Source: DASQPR01 sp963836775 (GTDB lineage Bacteria > Actinomycetota > Actinomycetes > Mycobacteriales > Micromonosporaceae). Taken from it: a DNA stretch of 64,000 nt. The stretch lies in the NCBI GenBank assembly GCA_963836775.1, contig CAWIKR010000002.1, forward strand, positions 2,728,001-2,792,000, written 5' to 3'. This document shows positions 32,766 through 41,452 of this stretch, piece by piece. A program made the position numbers and the translations under genes. The first letter of the stretch is position 1, and each line of letters starts with the position of its first letter. A model generated the notes under the pieces. That model was not told the DNA's origin. It did not search any database and saw only the letters and a list, made by a program, of their open reading frames with translations.

Positions 32766-33826
32766 CCGGCCATGGCGGGTGGTGGGGTCGTGTCTGCGTC
32801 CGGTGGTTGCGGCGAACGTCGCGACAACAGGAACACCACCGCTGCGGCGAGCAGGGCGACGATCCCGACGATGAGCAGGATCAGTGGCAGCGTCGAGCTG
32901 TACAGGTCGATTGTGTTCTTGTTGTCCTTCGCGTCGCTAGCAGCGCTGGCGACACTCGCCGAGGTGAACGCCGTGGCGACGTCGAAGACCCGGAATCCTG
33001 AGACGACTGTCTGGCCAGCCACCGAAAGGCTCGCCGCGCGGATGTCCTCGCGCTGAGTGTCGACTACGAGGCCGGTGGTCGGCTCCACCCAGTAGGTGGA
33101 GTTGACCTGGTAGGTGTAGCTCACCGGCACCGGCTGCGTCAGCTGCGGCAGCAGGGCCTTGACGGCCGGTGGCAGCGGAAGAAGTGACGAGAGTGCCTGC
33201 AACGCGCTGGCCGGCAGCGCCGTGGGTAGAGCGCTGAGCACCTGTGGGTCCTTGATCGGCGCAGGCTGAGTAGTGGCTTGGTAGACGTAGGTGGTCAATC
33301 CCTGCTTCGTCTCCTGGCGCAGGTATTTCAGCGTTGTGGTGGTCTGGGTCTCCTGCACCCAGCCGGTGTAGTCCTTCTTCTCGGCGCCGATCGGCCAGCT
33401 CACCGTGAGCCCCTTCGCGGCCGTTACCTGCCAATCGGATGGGTGGTCTGACGTGGCTTCCAATGTCTTGCGGTCTACGGCATAGCTGGCCTGGGTTGTG
33501 CCCAGCGGCTGGCCGTTGGCCGTGGTCAGCGTGCGGGTGTCCTGCACCTGCGCAACTCCGCCGCTGGTAGCCACTGTCTTGACATTGCGGGTGGCCGCAA
33601 CTGGCACATTGGCCAGCAGCGCAGTGCTCAAATCACCGGTGCTGAGGGCCTGCGGATTGAGCAGAATCTTCGCGGTGCCATCGTATTGGCGCGTGGCGTT
33701 CTCGTCTGAGGGCAACTTTGCCCCGTTCGGCACGACGGCCCATTTGAGGATGCCCGCTGCTGCTAGACAGAGCAGCCCGAGCACGCCGAGCGAAACGACG
33801 AGCCAGAGCCGGGACCTCGATTGCAT
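32762..33826 (-). CDS. DUF3068 (PorA-like) cell-envelope protein
   Basis: The protein has 354 residues. It has an N-terminal helix (LWLVVSLGVLGLLCLAAAGILKWAVVP), a large extracytoplasmic beta-rich domain with repeated Thr-rich strands (ATRNVKTVATSGGVAQVQDTRTL) and the conserved YWVEPTTGLVVDTQRE, and a C-terminal helix (LPLILLIVGIVALLAAAVVFLL) followed by a Pro-rich tail. This topology is typical of DUF3068. Members are surface or porin-associated proteins in mycolate-containing actinobacteria, but the family also occurs outside them. GGAG lies 8 nt before the ATG. Confidence 0.85.
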   Translation of the reverse strand: MQSRSRLWLVVSLGVLGLLCLAAAGILKWAVVPNGAKLPSDENATRQYDGTAKILLNPQALSTGDLSTALLANVPVAATRNVKTVATSGGVAQVQDTRTLTTANGQPLGTTQASYAVDRKTLEATSDHPSDWQVTAAKGLTVSWPIGAEKKDYTGWVQETQTTTTLKYLRQETKQGLTTYVYQATTQPAPIKDPQVLSALPTALPASALQALSSLLPLPPAVKALLPQLTQPVPVSYTYQVNSTYWVEPTTGLVVDTQREDIRAASLSVAGQTVVSGFRVFDVATAFTSASVASAASDAKDNKNTIDLYSSTLPLILLIVGIVALLAAAVVFLLSRRSPQPPDADTTPPPAMAG

Positions 33827-34267
33827 GATGCGTGCTCCGATCTGAGCAGAGACGACCCAATCACGTTACGCATGGTATGCGGGCTTTTCCGGACGAATCG
33901 GGCGATGCCAGCCCTTCGGGTCGACATCTGAACGCCGGCGGCACGCATCCTTGACCCCGGCTGCGGGAGGCCTCATGGGCGCTGCTTGCCCTCGCTTGGA
34001 TCGGCTCGCTCACCGAGTGGGCGATCGACAACCCTGGCCATCCCGATGCCGCCGATGCCCTCACGACCGCCCGCGAGCACCGGGATAAATGGCTGCGCGG
34101 GTACCGCGACGTGCTGGGCTTCGTGACCCCGATGCTGCGACGGGCCTGAGAACAGGTCACCCGTGAGGTGACATGAAACCTGACTACCGCCGCGTACCGG
34201 ACGACGGCTAGGTACGGTTCAATCGATTTGACCTGTTTCCGCCTGAATAGACCGGCCCGGAGCCTGG
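33827..34267. other. 440-bp region with a regulator-like remnant
   Basis: Apart from the 57-codon fragment at 33976-34149 I see no gene. The upstream part shows no clear promoter for the following GT-C gene. Confidence 0.4.
33976..34149 (+). pseudogene. C-terminal fragment, possibly of a TetR-type regulator
   Basis: The frame WALLALAWIGSLTEWAIDNP through HRDKWLRGYRDVLGFVTPMLRRA ends at a TGA. It is helical and resembles the ligand-domain end of TetR-type regulators, but the match is by composition only. No start or DNA-binding part is present. Confidence 0.3.
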
Positions 34268-36151
34268 ATGACGCTGCGTGAGCCCGCGACGACTAGCACG
34301 TTGCCGAGGGCCTCAACACGACAATGGCGGCGATGGCGCCCGCGCATGTCCGTGTTCGCGCGCGTGGAAACCGTCATCGTTTTCGCATATCTGCTCGCCG
34401 CCGTCGTCATCATGAAGGGACTTTGGGAGAGCCCGAACCAACACGGCCTGCTTTACGGTCGCGGCGACCAGAGCCTGTTCGCCTGGATGCTGATGCACGG
34501 GGTCGACGTGTTCACCCATGGCGCGAATCCATTCACGACCTCGATGCTGAACGTGCCGTCGAGCGTCAATCTGATGGCCAACACGAGCATCCTGTCCTAT
34601 GCACTTCCGTTGGCACCGCTGACGGCGTGGCTCGGCCCCCAGGTCGTCTTCGTCCTTTTGATCACGCTAGGCCTCGCCGGCACCGCGTACGCCTGGTACT
34701 ACGTCATGTACCGGCACTTCGTCGGCGACCGCGCCGCCGCAGTGGTCGGCGGTGCCATCTGCGGCTTCGGTCCCGGCCTCATCGCGCACGCCAACGGCCA
34801 CCCCAACCTGGTCGGTCAGTTCCTGGTGCCGCTGATCCTGGCCCGCGTGCTCGATCTGCGCCACAGCGTCCGGCCCGTCAAGGACGGCATGATCATTGCG
34901 GCGCTCGTTGTGGTGCAGGCGTTCATCGCCGAGGAGATCCTGCTCGACATCGCGCTCGGCGGTGGGGTCTTCGTCGTGGCCTACGTCATCTTCCGGCCTT
35001 CGGCGATCCGGTACGCCGCGCCGATGGCCCGCGGTCTCGGCGTGGCCGCGTTCGCGTCGGCAGCGATACTCGCCTTCCCCTTGTGGGTGGAGTTCACCGC
35101 GCCCGGTCATGTCAATGGGCTGCCCCTGTACCAGTCGAACTTCCCGTATACCGCCGCGCTTGCCGACTACGTGACGCTGCCGGCCGGGTCCCTGCTCGGC
35201 GATCCCCGCTCCGCGGCGTTGCTTGCTGGTCCCTCCGAGCAGAACTCGTTCTTCGGCTGGCCGGTCGTGATCGTGGCGTTCCTCATTGTGGTGGCGCTCT
35301 GGCGTCGGATGCCGGTCGTGCGCCCGCTGGCAATCGTCGCGCTCCTGTTCACATGGGCCTCGCTCGGCGGCAAGATCCACATCGATGCAGCCACGTCGAC
35401 GACCCAGGGTTCCCTTTGGCAGCATCTGGAAACGATTCCGCTGTTCAATTCTGTGCTCGCCACGCGACTCGGGCTGGTCGTACTGCCCGTGATCGGTCTG
35501 CTCTTCGCCTACGCGATCGCCGCGGCGCGCACCATGCTGGCCGCCGATGGCCGGCCGGTGATCTTGACGCGTGCTGCGGCGACGGTCAGTCTGGCGGTCG
35601 TGACGGCAGCGCTGATCACGATCATTCCGCGTCCAATAGCGACTGTGGACGTCCAGCCGGCACCGGCGTTTTTCACCAGCGGTGAGTGGCATCGTTACGT
35701 GCCCACCGGATACACCGTGCTCCCAGCCGAGCCGAACGACAAGGCGGCCCCACTGCGGTGGTCCGTAGCAACCGGGCTGCGACTCCCGGTGGCGGCCGGG
35801 TATTACTTTGTTCCGGACGAGTCGGGCCGAGCCCGGTACGGCCCGACACCGCGGCCGACGCAGAACCTGCTCGGGTGGGTCGAGAAAGGCAACTTCCATA
35901 AGCCGACGGCTGCGCAAACCATCAACATGGTCGCCGACCTGCGCTACTGGCGTACGGCAGCGGTCGTGCTCGTGCCCGTCGAAGCCGACCAATCGGCCAC
36001 GATCGATCTGCTTTACCAATGGTTCGGCCAGCCCACCGCAACCGGCGGCGTACTGATGTGGAACGTTCTGCCGCTCACCGAAGGCTCGGCGCCGCCGGCG
36101 TTAGCCGGCGGCGTTCATGGAGCCCAATCGTTTCTCACGCGGCTTCGCTGA
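34268..36151 (+). CDS. GT-C-like polytopic membrane protein
   Basis: The protein has 627 residues and roughly 11-12 membrane helices. After the first helix comes an extracytoplasmic loop with GRGDQSLFAWMLMHGVDVF, NPFTTSMLNVPSSVNLMANTS; acidic residues in this loop are where GT-C glycosyltransferases hold their catalytic Asp. A soluble extracytoplasmic C-terminal domain of about 170 residues follows the last helix (PAFFTSGEWHRYVP, RYGPTPRPTQNLLGWV). This layout fits membrane transferases that use polyprenyl-linked sugars. Substrate unknown. It is followed by two genes that may share a cell-envelope role: a small anchored protein and a membrane-bound GH5 protein. Confidence 0.7.
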   Translation: MTLREPATTSTLPRASTRQWRRWRPRMSVFARVETVIVFAYLLAAVVIMKGLWESPNQHGLLYGRGDQSLFAWMLMHGVDVFTHGANPFTTSMLNVPSSVNLMANTSILSYALPLAPLTAWLGPQVVFVLLITLGLAGTAYAWYYVMYRHFVGDRAAAVVGGAICGFGPGLIAHANGHPNLVGQFLVPLILARVLDLRHSVRPVKDGMIIAALVVVQAFIAEEILLDIALGGGVFVVAYVIFRPSAIRYAAPMARGLGVAAFASAAILAFPLWVEFTAPGHVNGLPLYQSNFPYTAALADYVTLPAGSLLGDPRSAALLAGPSEQNSFFGWPVVIVAFLIVVALWRRMPVVRPLAIVALLFTWASLGGKIHIDAATSTTQGSLWQHLETIPLFNSVLATRLGLVVLPVIGLLFAYAIAAARTMLAADGRPVILTRAAATVSLAVVTAALITIIPRPIATVDVQPAPAFFTSGEWHRYVPTGYTVLPAEPNDKAAPLRWSVATGLRLPVAAGYYFVPDESGRARYGPTPRPTQNLLGWVEKGNFHKPTAAQTINMVADLRYWRTAAVVLVPVEADQSATIDLLYQWFGQPTATGGVLMWNVLPLTEGSAPPALAGGVHGAQSFLTRLR

Positions 36152-36269
36152 GCTCAGCGACGTGGTCGAACCCGCGGGGTGCTCCACGCGGTCGAACGCG
36201 CTCGGCGATCGGTTGATTGAGCCGTTCGGCGCATTGTGGTCATGACAGGTGCTTCATACCTTTCGATCG

Positions 36270-36770
36270 ATGGCTCCAATCAAGTGGTTCAGCAAGGGAC
36301 CGACCTGGCTATCCAGTCTGGTATTCGTGATCATGGTTACCGGCTGCTTCTTCGCGTGCTTCGGTGTCATCTTCGCGATCAGTGACGGATCCAGGCCGTC
36401 CAGGGCGACCAGGACCATCCGAACGCCGATTGCCGTAACGACCGATGCGTCCCCGACTTCGTCGGCGACAACCGCACAACCAAAGCCGTCGCTCACATTT
36501 ACTGCCGCGCCCAAGCCGACGGCGACGGCTAAGCCACTGTCGCCGTCACTCGAGCGGACACCGAAACCGGGACCGGCGCCGGCGCCGACACAGAAGCCGA
36601 TGCCGACTCCGACAGCACCCACACCGACGCCGGACCCGACGGTAGCTGGCGTAGTTCATCAGAACGCGCCTTGCTCGCCGCAGTGGGCATACGGCTTCAG
36701 CAAGGCCGGAACCCTCATGAGATGCAAGCCGTCCGCAACGGACTCTCGCTTCCGGTGGCGCAAGGCGTAA
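36270..36770 (+). CDS. Small anchored protein with Pro/Thr-rich linker
   Basis: The protein has 166 residues. One helix (WLSSLVFVIMVTGCFFACFGVIFAI) is followed by about 80 residues dominated by Pro, Thr, Ala and Lys, and a C-terminal block of about 35 residues (NAPCSPQWAYGFSKAGTLMRC) with two cysteines that could form a disulfide. Similar C-terminal blocks occur at the end of many actinobacterial exported proteins. The ATG at 36270 is chosen over a GTG at 36249 because it gives a compact N-terminus. It runs head-on towards the GH5 gene with 33 bp between stops. Confidence 0.65.
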   Translation: MAPIKWFSKGPTWLSSLVFVIMVTGCFFACFGVIFAISDGSRPSRATRTIRTPIAVTTDASPTSSATTAQPKPSLTFTAAPKPTATAKPLSPSLERTPKPGPAPAPTQKPMPTPTAPTPTPDPTVAGVVHQNAPCSPQWAYGFSKAGTLMRCKPSATDSRFRWRKA

Positions 36771-36803
36771 CGCCGGCGACCTCAAGCGATTGGAAGCCCT
36801 CCG

Positions 36804-39371
36804 CTACGTGATCGCCACGGTGTATGTGCCGTGCGCGCATCCGCCGATCCGCCAGCCACCAGGCACCTGGGTGACGGCCAGGTCGCCGACGCCGTCCGAC
36901 GTGACCACCGGCCGCGCGGCACCGGGTATCCACACGTCGATCGCGCAGTTGACGCCCGGCGCGGAGATGGTCCCGGTGAACGCCATGGAACGGCTGGCCA
37001 GCGACGACGTGAGCGACCTGAGCCGTCCCGGTACCGCCATTGGGTACGCCCGGGACAGCGGAATCGAGAACGCGGCCGGCGCGGGCACGTTCGCGCCGGT
37101 TGCGCACACGAGCCCGATGAAGTTGCCCGCCGTCGTAGCGTGATCGCCGGTCTCCGGGTGGCCGCAACCCTGTTTCCAGACCCAGAAAGCGCCGCCGATA
37201 CCGAGTCGGTCCTGGGCCTCGACGAAGCGCCCGACCTTTGCCGCGTCGGACGCCGGATCGCCGAACCACCCCCACTCGCCGGGCCAGAGCGCGGCCCCGT
37301 ATGTCGCGGCGGCGCGGGACGCCATCGCAAGGTTCCGTTCAATCGACACCAGCGTCAGGCCGAGGCTCTGGTCCATCGAGATCGACTCGCTGTAGGGGTG
37401 CGGGGCGAAGACCAGTTCCCGGTCGGAGGTGAAACCGGGCGGCGGTGTCGCATCGAAGCCGAGACCCGACCAGAGCACACTCGGCTCAAAGAAGATCAAA
37501 TGCGAAAACCCGTTGGCAGTACGCTCGGCCGCGCGGATGGACGCGATCGCGCCCTGGTAGTACCGGCCGAGCAGCAGCGCCGAGCTGACTGGTGGATCGG
37601 CGCCGATTCCGGGCTCGTTCAGCAGGTCGTACCCGGCGACCGAGCTGTCACCCGCGAACGCGGAAGCAACGAACGCCCAGGTCCGGTCCAGTTCGGTCTG
37701 GATGCCGTCGCGGTCGGCGTAGAAGTTGCTGAACGCTGCCGCGACGGCCGGCGCGAGATCACGGGCCATGAACTGGCACCGCAGCCGCCCGTCGGTGATG
37801 GTCGCCCAAGCGGGAGCGCCGTCCCAGCCAGTCGTCGCGGACGTACCGCCGGGGCAGTTCTTCCCGGGGCTAGCCAGCGCGTTGCCCCATGCGTCCTCGT
37901 GCATGTCGAGCACGGTGTAGATGCCGTGCGAGCGGGCCTGTGCGACAGCCACGCGGATCTGGCTGAGGTACGCCCGATCGAAGACACCCCGCTGCGGTTC
38001 GAGCCGGGACCATGACATGCCGAGCCGCACCACGTTGAATCCGGTTGCGGACATCTGCGCGAAGTCGTCGGCGGTCAGCGGCTGGTTCGCAGGCACCGCC
38101 GGGTCCCGCAGGTAGTAGTCGATGAGCTGGTTGACGTTGATGCCGCGCAACAGCACCTGCCGGCCGGTCTCGTCGCCGATCACCGGCGGATCTGCGGGCA
38201 GCAGTTGAAGCCGGGGCATTCCGCCGGTCGCCGGGACCGGCTGCTGCCGCGGCGGCTCGGGTGCCGCGCCCGGCCCGACCAGGAGCGGTGCGATCACCAG
38301 TACGACGGCGGCAACTGCGCCGACCTGAATCCGCGATCGGGCGCTCAGTCGGGTGCGGCCGCGGCCGCGGTACCGCCAGACGAGCACGGTGGTGGCAGTC
38401 GCCAACACGCCGATAGTGGCACCGTAAGCGAGCCCCACGGCGATGCTGAGCAGCGCGTTGCCGATCCACCACTGGTCCGGTCCGGCCGGGCTGAGCGTTG
38501 CCGTGCCGATTAGCGATTGCACGACGCCGAGGGCTGCGCCGGCCGCGATACATCCGGTCCACACCGCGGCCGCGACTGCCGCCGTTGGATGCTGCGACAA
38601 ACTGATCTGATTCCCGCCGATCCAGTGCACGGCAGTGAGGAAAGCGGCGCCGAATACGACGAGCCCGGCGACGTAGCCGAGGACACCAGCGGCCGGCGTC
38701 GGAGCAATGAGGTGCCCGGTGAACGCGTACCCGAAGAGTCCGCCACGCCACCAGGTGCCGCCGATGCCCAGCGCGGCCAAGGTCATTAGGAAAACAACGA
38801 TCGCGGTTGCCGTGCGCGCCAGAGCGGCGATGTTCACCGGCGCTTGACCTTCCGCCGGGGTCACGGGCCGCGAGCCGACGCGGTACGCGATGGCGGCCGC
38901 GGCGGCCACGAGCGCGCCGAGGAGCACGAACTTGACGGCGGCGAGCCCACTGGTCTGCGCGGCAGTATGCAGCGCGAGAGAGGGACCCAGATGGCTGCCC
39001 AGCAGCGGCACGGCCGATGCGAACCCGGTGACGGTGACGCTTAGCGCCTCGGCCCCGACAACCGCCACCCAGGTGATCGCGAAGACCGCCCACGCCGAGC
39101 GGGGCGATCGCGTCAGGAGCGAGATCGGAGCAGCGCTTGCCAGCAGCAGGACCGGCACTCCGACCAGCAGCGGCACCCATTGGTAGACGCCGCCGGTGCC
39201 CATCGGCGGCAGGCCCTGACCACCGAAGGGCGCCAACAGACCGGACGGGTCGAGCGCTGCAAGGACGGTGATGGCGATCAACAGCACGGCCAGCGCGGCG
39301 GTGGCGGCTCGGCGCTCGGGGCGACGGAAATCAACGGCGGAGGTCATAGTGATCGGGGAGCCTAATGGCAC
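36804..39371 (-). CDS. Polytopic membrane domain fused to an endoglycoceramidase-like GH5 domain
   Basis: The protein has 855 residues from a GTG at 39371; an ATG at 39347 is the alternative. Residues 1 to about 370 contain about nine hydrophobic helices. After a Pro-rich linker comes a GH5 glycosidase: LLRGINVNQLIDYY, GFNVVRLGMSWSRLEP, YTVLDMHEDAWG, the acid/base Glu586 in LLNEPG, and the nucleophile Glu699 in WPGEWGWFG. DMHEDAWG and the NEP context resemble endoglycoceramidases. A C-terminal beta domain of about 90 residues ends WRIGGCAHGTYTVAIT. The substrate is probably a glycolipid or cell-envelope glycan (inference). A membrane-integral N-terminal half is unusual, since most GH5 enzymes carry a signal peptide. 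Confidence 0.8.
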   Translation of the reverse strand: MPLGSPITMTSAVDFRRPERRAATAALAVLLIAITVLAALDPSGLLAPFGGQGLPPMGTGGVYQWVPLLVGVPVLLLASAAPISLLTRSPRSAWAVFAITWVAVVGAEALSVTVTGFASAVPLLGSHLGPSLALHTAAQTSGLAAVKFVLLGALVAAAAAIAYRVGSRPVTPAEGQAPVNIAALARTATAIVVFLMTLAALGIGGTWWRGGLFGYAFTGHLIAPTPAAGVLGYVAGLVVFGAAFLTAVHWIGGNQISLSQHPTAAVAAAVWTGCIAAGAALGVVQSLIGTATLSPAGPDQWWIGNALLSIAVGLAYGATIGVLATATTVLVWRYRGRGRTRLSARSRIQVGAVAAVVLVIAPLLVGPGAAPEPPRQQPVPATGGMPRLQLLPADPPVIGDETGRQVLLRGINVNQLIDYYLRDPAVPANQPLTADDFAQMSATGFNVVRLGMSWSRLEPQRGVFDRAYLSQIRVAVAQARSHGIYTVLDMHEDAWGNALASPGKNCPGGTSATTGWDGAPAWATITDGRLRCQFMARDLAPAVAAAFSNFYADRDGIQTELDRTWAFVASAFAGDSSVAGYDLLNEPGIGADPPVSSALLLGRYYQGAIASIRAAERTANGFSHLIFFEPSVLWSGLGFDATPPPGFTSDRELVFAPHPYSESISMDQSLGLTLVSIERNLAMASRAAATYGAALWPGEWGWFGDPASDAAKVGRFVEAQDRLGIGGAFWVWKQGCGHPETGDHATTAGNFIGLVCATGANVPAPAAFSIPLSRAYPMAVPGRLRSLTSSLASRSMAFTGTISAPGVNCAIDVWIPGAARPVVTSDGVGDLAVTQVPGGWRIGGCAHGTYTVAIT

Positions 39372-39516
39372 AGCCCCCGTCTGTCATCGGTCGTGACCTG
39401 GGTCGTTGCAGCGTCGAGATCGCGACGCTCAGCGCGCGGGATCGCGGCGAAGGGGCCACGCGCGACCTCCACGATCAACGACCGAGCACCTCGCCCGGGG
39501 GTGACCACCAAACGCC

Positions 39517-39550
39517 GCAGTGCGCCGGCCCCCGTGAGCCGGCGCACTGC
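39517..39550 (-). terminator. Hairpin terminator
   Basis: GCAGTGCGCCGGC (39517-39529) pairs perfectly with 39538-39550 around an 8-nt loop. It lies just downstream of the CU044_5270-type gene (minus strand). Confidence 0.65.
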
Positions 39551-39588
39551 TGTTTCGTCGACACCGACGCTCGGTGTTTATGCGATTC

Positions 39589-40479
39589 CTACTTCCGGTC
39601 GCCGATGTGGTCGACGACCTTCGAGGTCACCAACACGTCCGCCCCGGTGGCCCCGCTGCCCATACCCAGGTAGGCGTACGTGTGCGCGTCGAAGATGATC
39701 GCCTCGGTTTGACCGTAGAAGGTCCAGGCCACACCGATCCCGGACCGACCGGCCGCGTCCGTTGCGTCGTGCACGATCGTCAGGCCGGGCATTGCCGCGA
39801 TCACGTGGAACAGTGCGGCCTTCGAAGCACCTGGCAGGAGGTGGTTGCTCAGCAAGTCAACGGCGGCCTTGCCGATCGAGTTCGGAGCGCCCTTGCCACC
39901 GCGAGCGGCCAGGAACCCGGTCATGCCGGCGGTGTCGGTCGGCGCATCCGGCAGATACGCGGGATCCGCCGTGCACGCCTCGGTGACTCCGGGAACGATG
40001 GTCTCCCCCTTGACGGTTGCACGCCGCCCGTTGCGGCAGCCCGGAATCGGGAGCCGTACGCCATCGCGGTCCACCGCACCGTCGTGGATGCCGTCGATGG
40101 AGTACCAGGACTCGCCGCTGGAGTCCTTGACGTAGAGGAACTGGTTGGCCCGTGGAGCGGGCGTCGACTGCGCCGCGGCGGCCGCCCGGTCCAGGATCAG
40201 TGCCGGCTCTGCTTGTGCGGCGCCATCGTTACCGGAGCTCGGCATCAGAACCACCGTTCCGACGATGGCGGCGGCGACCACCGAGGCAAACCCACCGGCT
40301 AGCAGCGAACGGCGATTCGTCAGCGTGCGCCACGATCCTGACTTGCGCCGCGCCGATGCGTACTGTGGATTTTCCGATTCGATCGCGGCCATCAGCCGCG
40401 TCCGGGCGGTAGCGAGTTCCTCGACCCGAACCAGCTCGGCGTCGCCAGCAATTTCACGCAGCAAGGTTTCGTTCATCAT
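39589..40479 (-). CDS. CU044_5270 family membrane-anchored protein (probable anti-sigma partner)
   Basis: The protein has 296 residues from the ATG at 40479 (GAAGGGAC upstream). The N-terminal 80 residues are cytoplasmic (LLREIAGDAELVRVEELATARTRLMAAI), followed by one helix (SLLAGGFASVVAAAIVGTVVLM) and an extracytoplasmic domain with LDRAAAAAQSTPAPRANQFLYVK and a late beta-rich part (GIGVAWTFYGQTEAIIFDAHTYAYLG). This layout defines the CU044_5270 family. It lies directly after an ECF sigma gene, which suggests that its N-terminus binds the sigma factor (inference). An upstream in-frame start overlaps the sigma gene and is less likely. Confidence 0.8.
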   Translation of the reverse strand: MMNETLLREIAGDAELVRVEELATARTRLMAAIESENPQYASARRKSGSWRTLTNRRSLLAGGFASVVAAAIVGTVVLMPSSGNDGAAQAEPALILDRAAAAAQSTPAPRANQFLYVKDSSGESWYSIDGIHDGAVDRDGVRLPIPGCRNGRRATVKGETIVPGVTEACTADPAYLPDAPTDTAGMTGFLAARGGKGAPNSIGKAAVDLLSNHLLPGASKAALFHVIAAMPGLTIVHDATDAAGRSGIGVAWTFYGQTEAIIFDAHTYAYLGMGSGATGADVLVTSKVVDHIGDRK

Positions 40480-40492
40480 TGACGATGTCCCT

Positions 40493-41089
40493 TCAGAAAG
40501 CCGTGGTGGGGTCGATCGGGCCCAGCGCCGCTCGGATCTGAGTGCGAGCACGGTTGAGCCGAGAGCGGACTGTGCCGACCGGGATGCTCAGCGCGGTGGC
40601 GACTTCCTCGTAGCTCAGCTGTTCCCAGGCCACCAGGAGCAGCACGTCACGGTCGCGCCCGGCGAGGCGAGCCAGCGCTCGGGCGAGCGCCGGCCGTGCG
40701 GAGTGTGCGGTCACCTTGGCGGCAACGCGGTCGGCATGTCCCGGTGAGTCGAACTCCGGCACCGTCGCCTGCACGATCTTGAGGCGGCGAGCCTCATCGC
40801 GGCGATGCTGGGCGACGACGTGTGTCGCAATCCCATAGAGCCAGGCGCGCGCGTCCGGCCGCGATGTGTCGTACTTATGGCGATTCCGGAATGCCGCCAG
40901 AAACACCTCGCCGACCAGGTCCTCCGCGGTCTGCTTGCCGAGGCGGCGAGCCAGATAACGGTGCATGTGCGGAGCGTGGCGATCGAAGATCTCGGCGAAG
41001 CGATCCGGAATCCGGACTGATTGCACAATGATCGTGGCGTCGTCGGTGCCGCCCCCCGGTAGCGGCGTCAACGTGGGCTGCGGATTCAT
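40493..41089 (-). CDS. ECF RNA polymerase sigma factor
   Basis: The protein has 198 residues. Region 2 spans about residues 30-95 (FAEIFDRHAPHMHRYLARRLG, EDLVGEVFLAAFRN, ARAWLYGIATHVVAQHRR) and region 4 about residues 135-190 (LARLAGRDRDVLLLVAWEQLSYEEVATALSIPVGTVRSRLNRAR). There is no long extra domain, so it is a standard ECF protein. GGGAGG lies 7-8 nt before the ATG. The membrane-anchored partner begins 13 bp after its stop, so both form an operon with a signal-controlled sigma factor. Confidence 0.92.
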   Translation of the reverse strand: MNPQPTLTPLPGGGTDDATIIVQSVRIPDRFAEIFDRHAPHMHRYLARRLGKQTAEDLVGEVFLAAFRNRHKYDTSRPDARAWLYGIATHVVAQHRRDEARRLKIVQATVPEFDSPGHADRVAAKVTAHSARPALARALARLAGRDRDVLLLVAWEQLSYEEVATALSIPVGTVRSRLNRARTQIRAALGPIDPTTAF

Positions 41090-41120
41090 TCATGGTCCTC
41101 CCAGTCGCATCGGTCGCTTG

Positions 41121-41411
41121 TTATCCGTCAGTCGCGCCAATCGAGTTCACGTACACGACTTCCCGGCCCACGCGAGCGGCGACGGCCCTGGTCACGGCCT
41201 GTTCACGGTGCGTGCGCCAGCTTGTCCACGTGCCAGTCGAGCCATCCAGGCCAGGATCAAGCATGCGCGCCAACTCGACCGCGAACTCGGCGATCGTCGG
41301 GTCGTCGTGCCGCATCGCGAGAAGCGTTGGTTCGTAGGGCATCGAGGCATCCGCGACTACGACGTGGGCATGACGCGCAGGTCGAATCGACGACGCGAGC
41401 GCTTGAATCAA
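41121..41411 (-). CDS. Possible small hypothetical protein
   Basis: A 96-codon frame opens with a TTG and reads ASMPYEPTLLAMRHDDPTIAEFAVELARML and VTRAVAARVGREVVYVNSIGATDG. It resembles real protein in its second half, but there is no ribosome binding site, no -10-like hexamer at the right distance, and no recognised family. It lies between the sigma gene and DUF5996. Confidence 0.3.
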   Translation of the reverse strand: MIQALASSIRPARHAHVVVADASMPYEPTLLAMRHDDPTIAEFAVELARMLDPGLDGSTGTWTSWRTHREQAVTRAVAARVGREVVYVNSIGATDG

Positions 41412-41452
41412 GCAGAGCGACCTGGGGCGTTGCGGGCTCTATGTCGCGACGC

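Noticed and set aside
36831..38015. Long plus-strand frame opposite the GH5 gene
   Set aside because: GC-rich antisense frame; the minus strand has conserved GH5 motifs and membrane helices in order.
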